Source of the DNA: an uncultured Alphaproteobacteria bacterium
Lineage (GTDB): Bacteria > Pseudomonadota > Alphaproteobacteria > Rhodobacterales > Rhodobacteraceae
Reading direction: 5' to 3'
DNA length: 64,000 nt
Assembly (NCBI GenBank): GCA_902611605.1
Contig: CACMAH010000004.1
Location: 52,793 to 116,792, forward strand
Made by a program: the position numbers and the translations under genes
In this document: one piece after another, positions 31,522-40,362 of the stretch
Layout: each line of letters starts with the position of its first letter
Position numbering within the stretch: the first letter of the stretch is position 1
The notes under the pieces: model-generated
The model's database searches: none
Seen by the model: the letters and a program-made list of their open reading frames with translations, nothing else
Told to the model about the DNA's origin: nothing

Positions 31522-33204
31522 ATGAGCAAAGAAAATAATTTACTATTTATACCATTAGGGGGGTGTTCAGAAATAGGAATGAACATGTATGTATATGGTT
31601 ACCAGGATGGTAACAATATCGATTATATTTTAGTTGATGCTGGGGTAACCTTTCCTAATCCAGAATATAACCCAGGTGTAGATTTAATTATGCCAGATAC
31701 ATCATTTGTTGAAGATAATTTATCTAAATTTAAAGCAATATTTATTACGCATGCTCATGAAGATCACATTGGATCTCTTACTCATTTATTTGAATATATA
31801 GAAGCCCCAATATATTGTGGAAAATTTACATCTCTTATAGCTAAGTCAAAAATTGATAGGGGAGGTGGAAATTCTAATTTAGTGAAAATAGCACCACATT
31901 ATCCCAAATTTATAAAAGTTGGATCATTTAAGGTTGGATTTGTTAATATTTCTCACTCAATACCAGAAGCCTCAGGTTTAATTATAGAAACTCCTTGTTC
32001 CAGAGTATTTCATTCAGGTGATTTTAAAATTGATTATAGTCCAGTTCTGGGTAAACCATTTAATAAAAAAATTCTAAGTGAAATTGGGAAAAAAGGTATT
32101 AACACTTTAGTCTGCGACAGTACAAATGTATTTAATGATCATCAGGGAAGATCAGAGTCTAATCTTTTTGATAATTTTGTAAATTTGTTTAAAAAAGTAA
32201 AGGGAATAGTGGTTGCAACTACTTTTGCTTCAAACTTAGCCAGATTAAAAACTTTGGCATCAGCAGCTAACAGAACTGGTAGGTCTTTGGTGGTACTAGG
32301 TAGAGCAATGAATAATATGATTAATTATGGAAAAGAAAGTGGTATTTTAAAAGATTTTCCCGACATATTATCGCCTAGGGATGCTAAATTAGTTCCCAAA
32401 AATCATTTGCTTGTTTTGGCAAGTGGTAGCCAAGGTGAACCGAGAGCTGCTTCTGCTCAACTTGCTAGAGAAAGCTACATGGGTTTTACTATAGGAAAAG
32501 ATGATGTATTTCTATTTTCTTCAAAAACTATTCCTGGTAATGAAATTCGAGTTTCATATATAATTGATCAGCTTGAGCGAAGAGGTGTAGAGGTTGTAGA
32601 AGATAAAAATGGTTTATACCATGTGTCTGGTCATGCGAATAAGCCTGATTTAAATATTTTCCATAATTTAATATCCCCAGATTTAATTATACCGATGCAT
32701 GGAGAATATAGGCATTTGAAAGAGCATGAGAGAATTGCAAAACAGTCAGGCATACAAACACTCTTAGTTGAAAATGGTGATGTTGCACAAATATCGGACA
32801 GTTCAAACGCAGCAGTAATAGATAAAATTGATAGTGGTAGAATTTTTTTAGATGGTTCTGTTCTTATTGATGAGCAGGAGGGTGTTATATCAGAGAGAAA
32901 AAAACTAATGTATAATGGTCTTTTGAATGTATCTATATTGGTAAATGAAATAAAACCTTACTTTAATTTTGAAATGGACTTAATTGGAATATCTACAACT
33001 GTTGATTTTAAAAAAGAAATATTAATTCACTTAGAAAATGAGTTAAATTATTCATTTGGAAATAATAAAACAAAAAAATTACAAAATATAGAAAGTTATT
33101 ATTTAGAGTCAGAAGTTAGAAGAATTTTAAACAAATTTTTAAAAAGTGAGATTGGCAAAAAGCCACATATTTCAATTTGTATTCACAGAATGGATATCAT
33201 TTAA
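31522..33204 (+). CDS. Ribonuclease J
   Basis: A metallo-beta-lactamase/beta-CASP ribonuclease with 5' exonuclease and endonuclease activity in RNA processing and decay. The 560 residues show the zinc motif FITHAHEDHIGSL near residue 75, FHSGDFKID, CDSTNVFNDHQGRSE, the beta-CASP segment LASGSQGEPRAA, and SGHANKPDL with HGEYRHLKEH. The C-terminal domain is of normal size. It lies 36 bp after birA, continuing the nuo-birA run. The name rnj is used for this family. Confidence 0.95.
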   Translation: MSKENNLLFIPLGGCSEIGMNMYVYGYQDGNNIDYILVDAGVTFPNPEYNPGVDLIMPDTSFVEDNLSKFKAIFITHAHEDHIGSLTHLFEYIEAPIYCGKFTSLIAKSKIDRGGGNSNLVKIAPHYPKFIKVGSFKVGFVNISHSIPEASGLIIETPCSRVFHSGDFKIDYSPVLGKPFNKKILSEIGKKGINTLVCDSTNVFNDHQGRSESNLFDNFVNLFKKVKGIVVATTFASNLARLKTLASAANRTGRSLVVLGRAMNNMINYGKESGILKDFPDILSPRDAKLVPKNHLLVLASGSQGEPRAASAQLARESYMGFTIGKDDVFLFSSKTIPGNEIRVSYIIDQLERRGVEVVEDKNGLYHVSGHANKPDLNIFHNLISPDLIIPMHGEYRHLKEHERIAKQSGIQTLLVENGDVAQISDSSNAAVIDKIDSGRIFLDGSVLIDEQEGVISERKKLMYNGLLNVSILVNEIKPYFNFEMDLIGISTTVDFKKEILIHLENELNYSFGNNKTKKLQNIESYYLESEVRRILNKFLKSEIGKKPHISICIHRMDII

Positions 33205-33340
33205 TAAAATCATGCTATTTATTCATTTTGATAAAAAATTTTTATAAAATAAAATACTCCATCTTCTAATTTAATATCTTCATGTTATTATACGATTCAT
33301 ATTTATATAATTTCAATTCAATCAATTTTATGAGGATTTA

Positions 33341-34129
33341 TTGAAGGATTTAATCAAGTCTTATCCCGGATTAGAACATATAGAAGTTTTATCAATAAAG
33401 CATTGGACCAAAAAAACATTTTCATTTAAGTGTGTAAGACCAAAAAATTTAAGGTTTCGGTCTGGTGAATTTGTGATGATAGGTTTAGAAAATGGGGAAA
33501 AACCTCTACTTAGAGCCTACTCAATAGCTTCTCCAAGTTGGGATGAAATATTAGAATTTTATTCGATTAAAGTTGAGGACGGTCCTTTGACATCACGTCT
33601 GCAACATTTAGTAGAAGGAGATAATATTTTTTTAAAACCTAAATCTGTGGGGACATTAGTTTTAGACGCTTTATTACCTGCTAAAAGATTAATTCTTTTT
33701 TCAACGGGGACAGGAATAGCACCATTTTTGAGTGTCATAAGAGATCCAGAAACTTATGAAAAATTTAATCAAGTTATTCTTACTCATACATGTAGATTTG
33801 GAGATGAATTAGAGTATGGTAAGAAAATTTTTGATAGTATCAAGAGTGATAATTTATTAAATGAGTTTGTAAGTGACAAGTTGCAACTTATATCCACTAC
33901 TACAAGAGAGAACTCTTCATTTATGGGTAGAATGACACAATGGTTATTAAATGGAAAATTTGAGAGCGCTACTGGAAAAGATTTAAGTATTGATACAGAT
34001 AGGGTAATGATTTGCGGTAGCCTTGAAATGTTGAAAGAGCACAAGGAGATATGCCTGCAAAAAGGTATGATGGAAGGTTCAAATTCCGCTCCAGGTCATT
34101 TTGTTATAGAAAAAGCTTTTGTTGATTAA
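33341..34129 (+). CDS. fpr: Ferredoxin--NADP+ reductase
   Basis: A FAD enzyme moving electrons between NADPH and ferredoxin or flavodoxin. In its 262 residues the FAD-binding RAYSIASPSWDE (RxYS) near residue 65, the phosphate loop GPLTSRLQHL, the NADP site STGTGIAPFLSVIRDP and the C-terminal FVIEKAFVD are visible. It is the bacterial subclass with a short C-terminus. It starts at TTG 33341, supported by TGAGGA just upstream; an ATG at 33330 runs at once into a stop. It converges on prfC with 2 bp between stops. Confidence 0.94.
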   Translation: MKDLIKSYPGLEHIEVLSIKHWTKKTFSFKCVRPKNLRFRSGEFVMIGLENGEKPLLRAYSIASPSWDEILEFYSIKVEDGPLTSRLQHLVEGDNIFLKPKSVGTLVLDALLPAKRLILFSTGTGIAPFLSVIRDPETYEKFNQVILTHTCRFGDELEYGKKIFDSIKSDNLLNEFVSDKLQLISTTTRENSSFMGRMTQWLLNGKFESATGKDLSIDTDRVMICGSLEMLKEHKEICLQKGMMEGSNSAPGHFVIEKAFVD

Positions 34130-34131
34130 TT

Positions 34132-35733
34132 TTAAGAATTATTTATTTCTTTTACATTATTAAATTTTATACTGGGAAAATCTCTTATACTCTTCTCTAA
34201 ATCCCAATTAATCCTGATTAGATAGACATAATCGTTTTCATGATCTTTTGCTATTTGATTTGAATTAGTCTCAACAAATTTTTCAATATTAATATTATCA
34301 CCAATTAACCATCTTACTTTATTATATTGTATTTCTTCAAATTTGACAGGAATATTATACTCGGTTTCCATCCTATGTTTCAATACATCGAATTGTAATA
34401 TACCAATTACACCAATTATTTTGGTATCTCCCACATTAGTTTTAAAAAGCTTAATAAGACCCTCTTCTGCAAATTGTATTAAAGATTTATTTAGATGCTT
34501 GGATTTTAGGGGATCAGTAGTAGTAATTTTTTTCATAATTTCAGGTGCAAACGATGGAATACCTAGAAATTTAATATTTTCGCTCTCTGTAAATGTATCA
34601 CCTATCATAAACTGACCATGATTAGGAATTCCTATTATATCACCAGCCCAAGCCTCATCAACAATATTTCTATCTTTAGCTAAGAATAAAATTGGATTTG
34701 AGATAGTTACGAATTTTCTGGACCGAACATGATAAAGTTTCATTCCTCTTTTAAATTTACCAGAGCAAATTCTAAGAAATGCCACTCTATCACGGTGCCT
34801 AAAGTCCATATTTGCTTGAACTTTAAAGATAAATCCAGATACATACTTTTCATCGGGTTTTACTAATCTTTTTTTACTTTGTCTAGGTTTGGGGTATGGT
34901 CCATAGTCAATTACTGATTTTAATAGCCGTTTTATACCCAGTGAATAAATTGCTGAACCAAAAAATATTGGAGATAAAACACCATCTTGAAAATTGTTGT
35001 AATTAAATTCTGCAGTTAAAGATTTTATCAAATTTAAGTTTTCAAATTCTTGTTCCCATTTCTCTTTGTTTATTATCGATGATAATTGGTTATTTGATTT
35101 TGAATTTATGAATTTAATCTGATTTTTAATATTTTTATTCTGTTTAATTAGTAACTCAATGTACCCGTCGCTTAATTCATAACATCCAATAAAATCTTTT
35201 CCCTTTCCTATAGGATAATTAATTGGTGAAACTTCTAAAGCAAGTGTTTCTTGAATTTCATCAATAATATCGATAACTTCACGGCTTTCCCTATCCATTT
35301 TATTACAAAAAGTAATTATTGGTAGATCTCTTAATCTACAAATTTCAAATAACTTTTTAGTTTGACTTTCCACCCCTTTCGCACCGTCTATAACCATAAT
35401 TACAAAATCAACTGCAGTAAGAGTGCGATATGTATCTTCGGAAAAATCTGCGTGACCAGGCGTATCTACTAAGTTTAACCAAAAACCATTATAATCTATA
35501 GACATAGCAGATGTAGATACTGAAATACCTCTTTCTTTCTCAATTTTAATAAAGTCTGAAATAGTTTTTTTGCTAGAGGCTTTTGCTCTTACCTGTCCAG
35601 CAAGGTTAATCGCACCAGTTTCTAATAAGATTTGCTCTGTTAAGGTAGTTTTACCAGCATCGGGGTGTGAAATTATTGCAAAAGTTCTCCTACTTAAAAT
35701 ATTTTCAGGTATATCTTTGGCTGAAATTTTCAT
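34132..35733 (-). CDS. prfC: Peptide chain release factor 3
   Basis: A GTPase that recycles release factors 1 and 2 after termination; RF1 is encoded at 46462. The 533 residues carry the G1 loop SHPDAGKTTLTE, the switch region ERGISVSTSAM, G3 DTPGHADFSEDTYR, G4 FCNKMDRE, and later RF3-specific GVIGILQFDVLKHRM. Its N-terminal P-loop identifies it among EF-G-like factors. No other translation gene is adjacent. Confidence 0.96.
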   Translation of the reverse strand: MKISAKDIPENILSRRTFAIISHPDAGKTTLTEQILLETGAINLAGQVRAKASSKKTISDFIKIEKERGISVSTSAMSIDYNGFWLNLVDTPGHADFSEDTYRTLTAVDFVIMVIDGAKGVESQTKKLFEICRLRDLPIITFCNKMDRESREVIDIIDEIQETLALEVSPINYPIGKGKDFIGCYELSDGYIELLIKQNKNIKNQIKFINSKSNNQLSSIINKEKWEQEFENLNLIKSLTAEFNYNNFQDGVLSPIFFGSAIYSLGIKRLLKSVIDYGPYPKPRQSKKRLVKPDEKYVSGFIFKVQANMDFRHRDRVAFLRICSGKFKRGMKLYHVRSRKFVTISNPILFLAKDRNIVDEAWAGDIIGIPNHGQFMIGDTFTESENIKFLGIPSFAPEIMKKITTTDPLKSKHLNKSLIQFAEEGLIKLFKTNVGDTKIIGVIGILQFDVLKHRMETEYNIPVKFEEIQYNKVRWLIGDNINIEKFVETNSNQIAKDHENDYVYLIRINWDLEKSIRDFPSIKFNNVKEINNS

Positions 35734-35903
35734 ATTGAATAATTTTTTTTGGCTAAATTATTTAAAGTTTTTTAATATATCATTTGATTACATCAAGGTT
35801 GTGATGTAATCCTATAAGACTAGCTAGTGTCATCTATCATATTATTTTTGTTTTGAATAGTATGTACGACCTTGTTGATTATATTTTTTAAGAAGAGAGA
35901 TAA

Positions 35904-36680
35904 ATGGATTTAGGTATAAAAGGGAAAAAGGCAATTGTTTGTGCATCATCCAGGGGCTTAGGTTATGGCTGCGCTGAAGCTTTGGCTAAAGCTGGGGTGG
36001 ATCTTACAATTTGTGCTAGAACTAAAGAAGATATTGATGTTGCTGCAACTAAATTATCTTCGTATGGAGTAAAAGTTATTGCATTAGCCTGTGATGTAAC
36101 CACAGAAAATGGAAAGGAAAAATTACTTGAAGCTTGTGATTCACCGGACATTTTAATAAATAATGCAGGTGGTCCTCCGCCAGGTATTTGGTCAGATTGG
36201 AGTCGTACAGATTTTATTAATGCTATAAATGCAAATATGTTAACTCCAATTGAATTAATAAAAAAAGTTTTACCTATAATGATAAAAAATAAATGGGGTA
36301 GAATAGTTAATATAACGAGCCAAGCAGTTAAGGCGCCAGTCCCTGCTCTAGGTTTGTCTAATTCTGCTCGAACAGGTCTTACCGGTTATGTGGCTGGAAC
36401 TTCTAGGCAAGTTGCCAGGTTTGGTGTTAACATTAATAATCTTTTACCAGGAATGCATGACACAAAAAGATTAATTGACTTGGATAAAGCTCTAAGTAAA
36501 GAGAAGAGTATTTCATTTCAAGAAGCTAGAAATTCAAGAAAAGATACTATTCCGGTTGGACGGTATGGTTCAATTGAAGAATTTGGAAACACCTGTGCTT
36601 TTCTTTGTTCCCAATATGCTGGTTTCATAGTTGGTCAAAATATTCTTCTTGATGGGGGAGCAGTAAACTCAACAATTTAA
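35904..36680 (+). CDS. SDR-family protein lacking the usual Tyr-Lys catalytic pair
   Basis: A Rossmann-fold short-chain dehydrogenase-like protein of 258 residues. The cofactor loop is ASSRGLGYGCAEAL (residues 14-27) and the NNAGG motif is present at 86-90. Serine 139 is in the expected site (NITSQ), but the positions of the catalytic tyrosine and lysine hold Ser152 and Arg156 (LSNSARTGL). This matches a known SDR subgroup that departs from the catalytic tetrad, so activity may differ or be lost. It ends in QNILLDGGAVNSTI, as expected for a full-length SDR. Substrate unknown. It sits 50 bp before an ABC ATPase gene. Confidence 0.85.
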   Translation: MDLGIKGKKAIVCASSRGLGYGCAEALAKAGVDLTICARTKEDIDVAATKLSSYGVKVIALACDVTTENGKEKLLEACDSPDILINNAGGPPPGIWSDWSRTDFINAINANMLTPIELIKKVLPIMIKNKWGRIVNITSQAVKAPVPALGLSNSARTGLTGYVAGTSRQVARFGVNINNLLPGMHDTKRLIDLDKALSKEKSISFQEARNSRKDTIPVGRYGSIEEFGNTCAFLCSQYAGFIVGQNILLDGGAVNSTI

Positions 36681-36730
36681 GATAAAAGATTAAATTCTTT
36701 TTTGTATTAATCTATTTGTATCCCGTTTTT

Positions 36731-37822
36731 ATGAAAACTAATTACTCATTAGAACTTATAAATATAAATAAAAGTTTTGATAATTCAAAAGTAGTTGAAA
36801 ATTTAAATTTATCAATTCCTCCTGGTAAAGTTACATGCCTTTTGGGGCCCTCTGGTTGTGGCAAATCTACAACTCTTAGAATTGCAGCAGGGTTAGAACA
36901 ACAAGATTATGGAAAAGTAAAGATAAATGGTAATCTAATTTCTGAACCTAATGTTTGTCACTTACCACCAGAAAAAAGAAATATAGGATTTATGTTTCAA
37001 GACTTTGCTCTTTTTCCTCATTTGAATGTAAAAAAAAATATAGAATTTGGATTTACAAACAATCGATATAAACAATATGATCATTTTTCATCAGATGAAT
37101 TATTAAAAAAGGTAGGTCTTGATGGATTCCAGAAAAAATATCCACACACACTTTCAGGCGGTGAACAACAGAGAATAGCACTAGCCAGAGCAATTTCTGG
37201 TATGCCCATGTTAATGTTAATGGATGAACCTTTTTCTGGTTTAGATAAGAGGTTACGTGATGAAATTAGAGATGAAACTATTGAAATGTTAAGAGATCAA
37301 GGTGTGGCCGTACTTATAGTTACACATGAACCTGAGGAAGCTATGAAAATGGCTGATAATATAGCATTAATGAAGAATGGAAAAATTATTCAACAAGGAG
37401 CTCCCTACAATATCTACAATAAACCATTAAATAGTAGCGTTGCAGCTTTTTTCTCAGATATCAATATTCTGAATAGTATAGTTAAAGATGGTCGAACAGA
37501 TACACCTTTTGGACCATTTATAACTCCAGGTTTTAAAGAGGGTTCTTACGTGGAAATAATCATTAGGCCTCAGCACTTAAAAATTGATTTTGATAGAAGC
37601 GGTAAAGGACCCAATGCAACTGTCCAAGACGGTGTTCCAGCGAGGGGTAAAGTTTGCATATCAAGATTTATTGGAAAAGAAAGTATTATAGAATTAAAAA
37701 TGGAAAAAGATGGATCTAAACTTAAGGCTTCTATTCCAGGTGTTTTTTTGCCTGACCCAGAAACCCCATTATGGTTATCTATGAGAAGAGATCGTTGTTT
37801 TGTATTCCTGAAAAATATATAA
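36731..37822 (+). CDS. ABC transporter ATP-binding protein, Fe(3+)/spermidine-type with TOBE domain
   Basis: An ATPase subunit of an importer. Its 363 residues include Walker A GPSGCGKSTTLR, the signature TLSGGEQQRIALARA, Walker B MLMLMDEPFSGLD and the switch histidine VTHEP. A C-terminal regulatory TOBE-like domain (IIIRPQHLKIDF and after) follows. The layout resembles FbpC/PotA ATPases. An upstream TTG at 36716 is possible, but the ATG at 36731 aligns with the usual start; neither has a clear ribosome site. No permease or binding protein is adjacent, so it is an orphan here and the substrate cannot be assigned. Confidence 0.88.
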   Translation: MKTNYSLELININKSFDNSKVVENLNLSIPPGKVTCLLGPSGCGKSTTLRIAAGLEQQDYGKVKINGNLISEPNVCHLPPEKRNIGFMFQDFALFPHLNVKKNIEFGFTNNRYKQYDHFSSDELLKKVGLDGFQKKYPHTLSGGEQQRIALARAISGMPMLMLMDEPFSGLDKRLRDEIRDETIEMLRDQGVAVLIVTHEPEEAMKMADNIALMKNGKIIQQGAPYNIYNKPLNSSVAAFFSDINILNSIVKDGRTDTPFGPFITPGFKEGSYVEIIIRPQHLKIDFDRSGKGPNATVQDGVPARGKVCISRFIGKESIIELKMEKDGSKLKASIPGVFLPDPETPLWLSMRRDRCFVFLKNI

Positions 37823-37932
37823 TAAAAATTTTTAATATTTACCAATATGTTTACTTTTTTTTTTGTTAGATATAATTATGTATAATAACATATGTCATAA
37901 AGAATATTAAATTTTAGAATAGGAGAATTTTA

Positions 37933-38151
37933 ATGCTAAATAATATTGGCTTACCTGGAATATTGTTAATTGCAGTAGTAGTTCTTGTTTTATTTGGACG
38001 GGGAAAAATATCAGGACTTATGGGAGAAGTTGGTAAAGGCATTACTAGCTTTAAAAAAGGTATAAGTGAAGGAAAAGCAGAACTTGAAAAAGCAGAAGAG
38101 GAGGCTGTTGCTGATGTAAAAGATGTAACTCCTGAAAAAGACAAGAGTTAA
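37933..38151 (+). CDS. tatA: Sec-independent translocase subunit TatA
   Basis: A small pore-forming protein of the twin-arginine export system, which moves folded proteins across the inner membrane. The 72 residues have the N-terminal helix [20 protein letters not shown] with the FGRGK hinge, then an amphipathic helix and an acidic tail. The strong ribosome site AGGAGA lies at 37921-37926. First gene of tatA-tatB-tatC. Confidence 0.95.
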   Translation: MLNNIGLPGILLIAVVVLVLFGRGKISGLMGEVGKGITSFKKGISEGKAELEKAEEEAVADVKDVTPEKDKS

Positions 38152-38177
38152 AATTTTCTTAATAATGGAAAAAATAA

Positions 38178-38567
38178 ATGTTTGATCTAGGTTGGTTAGA
38201 ACTCTTGGTAATTGGTATTACTGCTTTAATAGTAGTTGGTCCAAAGGAATTACCTCAACTTTTTAGAACAGTTGGTAGGTTCTTTGGCAAAGTAAAAGCA
38301 ATGGCAAGGGAATTTTCACAAAGTATGGAAGAAGCTGCTAATGAAAGTGGTTTGAAGGATGCGACTAAAACACTAAATTCAATAACCGATTTACATAAAA
38401 AGACAAAATTTCCAATTAAAGAAAAATTAGAAAAAAAATTTAAAGATAAAATTAACCCTATTGAAGAATCTATAAAATCTACTGGTAATTTTTCAGTTGA
38501 TGGAGAAAAAATAAACGAAAAAAAACTAAACAATGATATAAAAAAAAATCAAAAACTAGCTAAATAA
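38178..38567 (+). CDS. tatB: Sec-independent translocase subunit TatB
   Basis: The receptor partner of TatC for twin-arginine signal peptides. It starts [20 protein letters not shown], with the glutamate of the membrane helix and the GPKELP hinge that separates TatB from TatA. A long amphipathic helix and a lysine-rich tail follow (129 residues). The tail is low in complexity and A-rich at DNA level. Confidence 0.94.
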   Translation: MFDLGWLELLVIGITALIVVGPKELPQLFRTVGRFFGKVKAMAREFSQSMEEAANESGLKDATKTLNSITDLHKKTKFPIKEKLEKKFKDKINPIEESIKSTGNFSVDGEKINEKKLNNDIKKNQKLAK

Positions 38568-38647
38568 CATCTCTTAATTCACTTAAAATATTTTTTTCAA
38601 GAAATATAATAATAAATTAATTTAAAATTTCCCTAAGGATCTAATTA

Positions 38648-39472
38648 ATGAATGACGATAACGACGATATTGAGCAAAGTGCTGCTCCATTAATTGAGCA
38701 TCTTACTGAATTGAGAAACAGATTAATTAGGTCTGTAGTAGCCTTTGCAATTTGTATGATTTTCGCTTTTACAGTAGCATCACCAATTTTTAATTTTTTA
38801 GCGAATCCAATTGTCAATATTTTAAAAATGAATGGTCAAGCTCCTGACCTTATATTTACTGGATTACAACAGGGTTTTATGGTTAATATAAGAATTTCAC
38901 TATTTGGAGGTTTTATTTTATCTTTCCCATATATTAGTTTTCAACTGTGGAAATTTGTTGCTCCTGGACTTTACAGAGACGAAAAAAAAGCATTTTTACC
39001 TTTTTTAATTGCATCTCCGTTACTTTTTTTACTTGGTGCCGCTTTTTCTTTTTATATAGTTATGCCCTTGGCCTTTGATTTTTTTCTGGGTTTTCAACAA
39101 AAAAATGAAGATATCTCTGATCTAGTAGGTATAACATATTTAGGTACAATTAATGAATATCTTGGTCTGACAATGAAATTTATTATTGCATTTGGCCTTT
39201 GTTTTCAGTTACCAGTTCTTCTTACTTTAATGGGTAAAGCAGGTTTAGTTTCTTCCGAGGCTCTTGCAAAATCTAGAAAATATGCAGTAGTTGGAATTTT
39301 AGTATTAGCAGCCATCGTTACACCTCCAGATGTTATAACGCAAATAATTTTGTTTACTGTTGTATATGCACTTTATGAAATTTCTGTTATTTTAGTAAAA
39401 TGGGTAGAAAAAAAGAAAAAAGAAAATCTAGATAAAGATGGTTTTACTGATGAAAAATCTGAAAATATATAA
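38648..39472 (+). CDS. tatC: Sec-independent translocase subunit TatC
   Basis: The core membrane receptor of the Tat system. The 274 residues contain six helices. The start PLIEHLTELRNRLIRSVVAF is the family signature, and FQLWKFVAPGLYRDEKKAFLPF and FGLCFQLPVLLTLMGKAGLV are also typical. It lies 80 bp after tatB. The charged tail after VKWVEKKKKE faces the cytoplasm. Confidence 0.97.
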   Translation: MNDDNDDIEQSAAPLIEHLTELRNRLIRSVVAFAICMIFAFTVASPIFNFLANPIVNILKMNGQAPDLIFTGLQQGFMVNIRISLFGGFILSFPYISFQLWKFVAPGLYRDEKKAFLPFLIASPLLFLLGAAFSFYIVMPLAFDFFLGFQQKNEDISDLVGITYLGTINEYLGLTMKFIIAFGLCFQLPVLLTLMGKAGLVSSEALAKSRKYAVVGILVLAAIVTPPDVITQIILFTVVYALYEISVILVKWVEKKKKENLDKDGFTDEKSENI

Positions 39473-39491
39473 TTTAAATAACTTTTAATAA

Positions 39492-40352
39492 ATGAAATTT
39501 TCTAAGGAAGATAACTTAAGAAGAATAGCAGATGCACTTGAAAGAATTAGTCCTTTACCGATTGATAATAAAAATTTGGACAAGTCTAGTTTATTTTTGT
39601 GGAAAACAAACCCTGATAGGTTAGTCTTTATAGAAAATGATTATGCTTTAGGTTTAGATTTACTTATTGGTGTAAATTATAATAAAGAACAACTTTATAA
39701 AAATACATTACAATTTGCTAAAGGCTTTCCTGCAAACAACGTATTACTTTGGGGAGCAAGGGGTACGGGGAAATCTTCATTAATCAAATTAATACATAAT
39801 GAGATTTCTAATTCAAATAGCTTTCTAAAACTTGTTCAAATACAAAGGAAAGATATTTCTTCTATGGATAGGTTATTATCAACATTAAAAGATTTAAATA
39901 AGGAGTATAACTTTATTATATATTGTGATGATCTTTCCTTCTCTGATGAAAATGATGATTTTAAAACTTTAAAAGTTTTATTAGATGGAGGATTGGTAGA
40001 AAATCCCAGTAATGTTGTATTCTACTGTACATCAAATAGAAAACATTTAATTCCTAGAGAAATGTCAGAGAATACTCTGTCTTCTTCGATTTCTCCAGCA
40101 GAGGTAGTCGAAGAAAAAATTTCACTTTCAGACCGATTTGGATTAATTTTAGGTTTTTATCCATTTTCACAAGATCAATATTTAGAAATGGTACTTAATT
40201 ATAAAAATAAATTTAAAATACCAATAAGTGATAATAAAATAATAAAAGAAGCTATAGAATGGCAACAAACAAGGGGTTCAAGATCTGGAAGAGTTGCATG
40301 GCAATTTATAATATTTTTAGCAGGAAAATATGAGATCTTACTTAAATCTTAA
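39492..40352 (+). CDS. AAA+ ATPase, DUF815 family
   Basis: A predicted P-loop ATPase of 286 residues whose function is not established. Walker A is LLWGARGTGKSSLIK near residue 93, Walker B is FIIYCDDLSF near 140, and the sensor-like VVFYCTSNRKHLIPREM is near 180. These are hallmarks of DUF815. The gene lies 19 bp after tatC on the same strand and probably shares its transcript. Tat-linked DUF815 genes recur in alphaproteobacteria. It converges on the NlpD-like gene with a 10-bp gap. Confidence 0.88.
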   Translation: MKFSKEDNLRRIADALERISPLPIDNKNLDKSSLFLWKTNPDRLVFIENDYALGLDLLIGVNYNKEQLYKNTLQFAKGFPANNVLLWGARGTGKSSLIKLIHNEISNSNSFLKLVQIQRKDISSMDRLLSTLKDLNKEYNFIIYCDDLSFSDENDDFKTLKVLLDGGLVENPSNVVFYCTSNRKHLIPREMSENTLSSSISPAEVVEEKISLSDRFGLILGFYPFSQDQYLEMVLNYKNKFKIPISDNKIIKEAIEWQQTRGSRSGRVAWQFIIFLAGKYEILLKS

Positions 40353-40362
40353 AATTTGTCAA

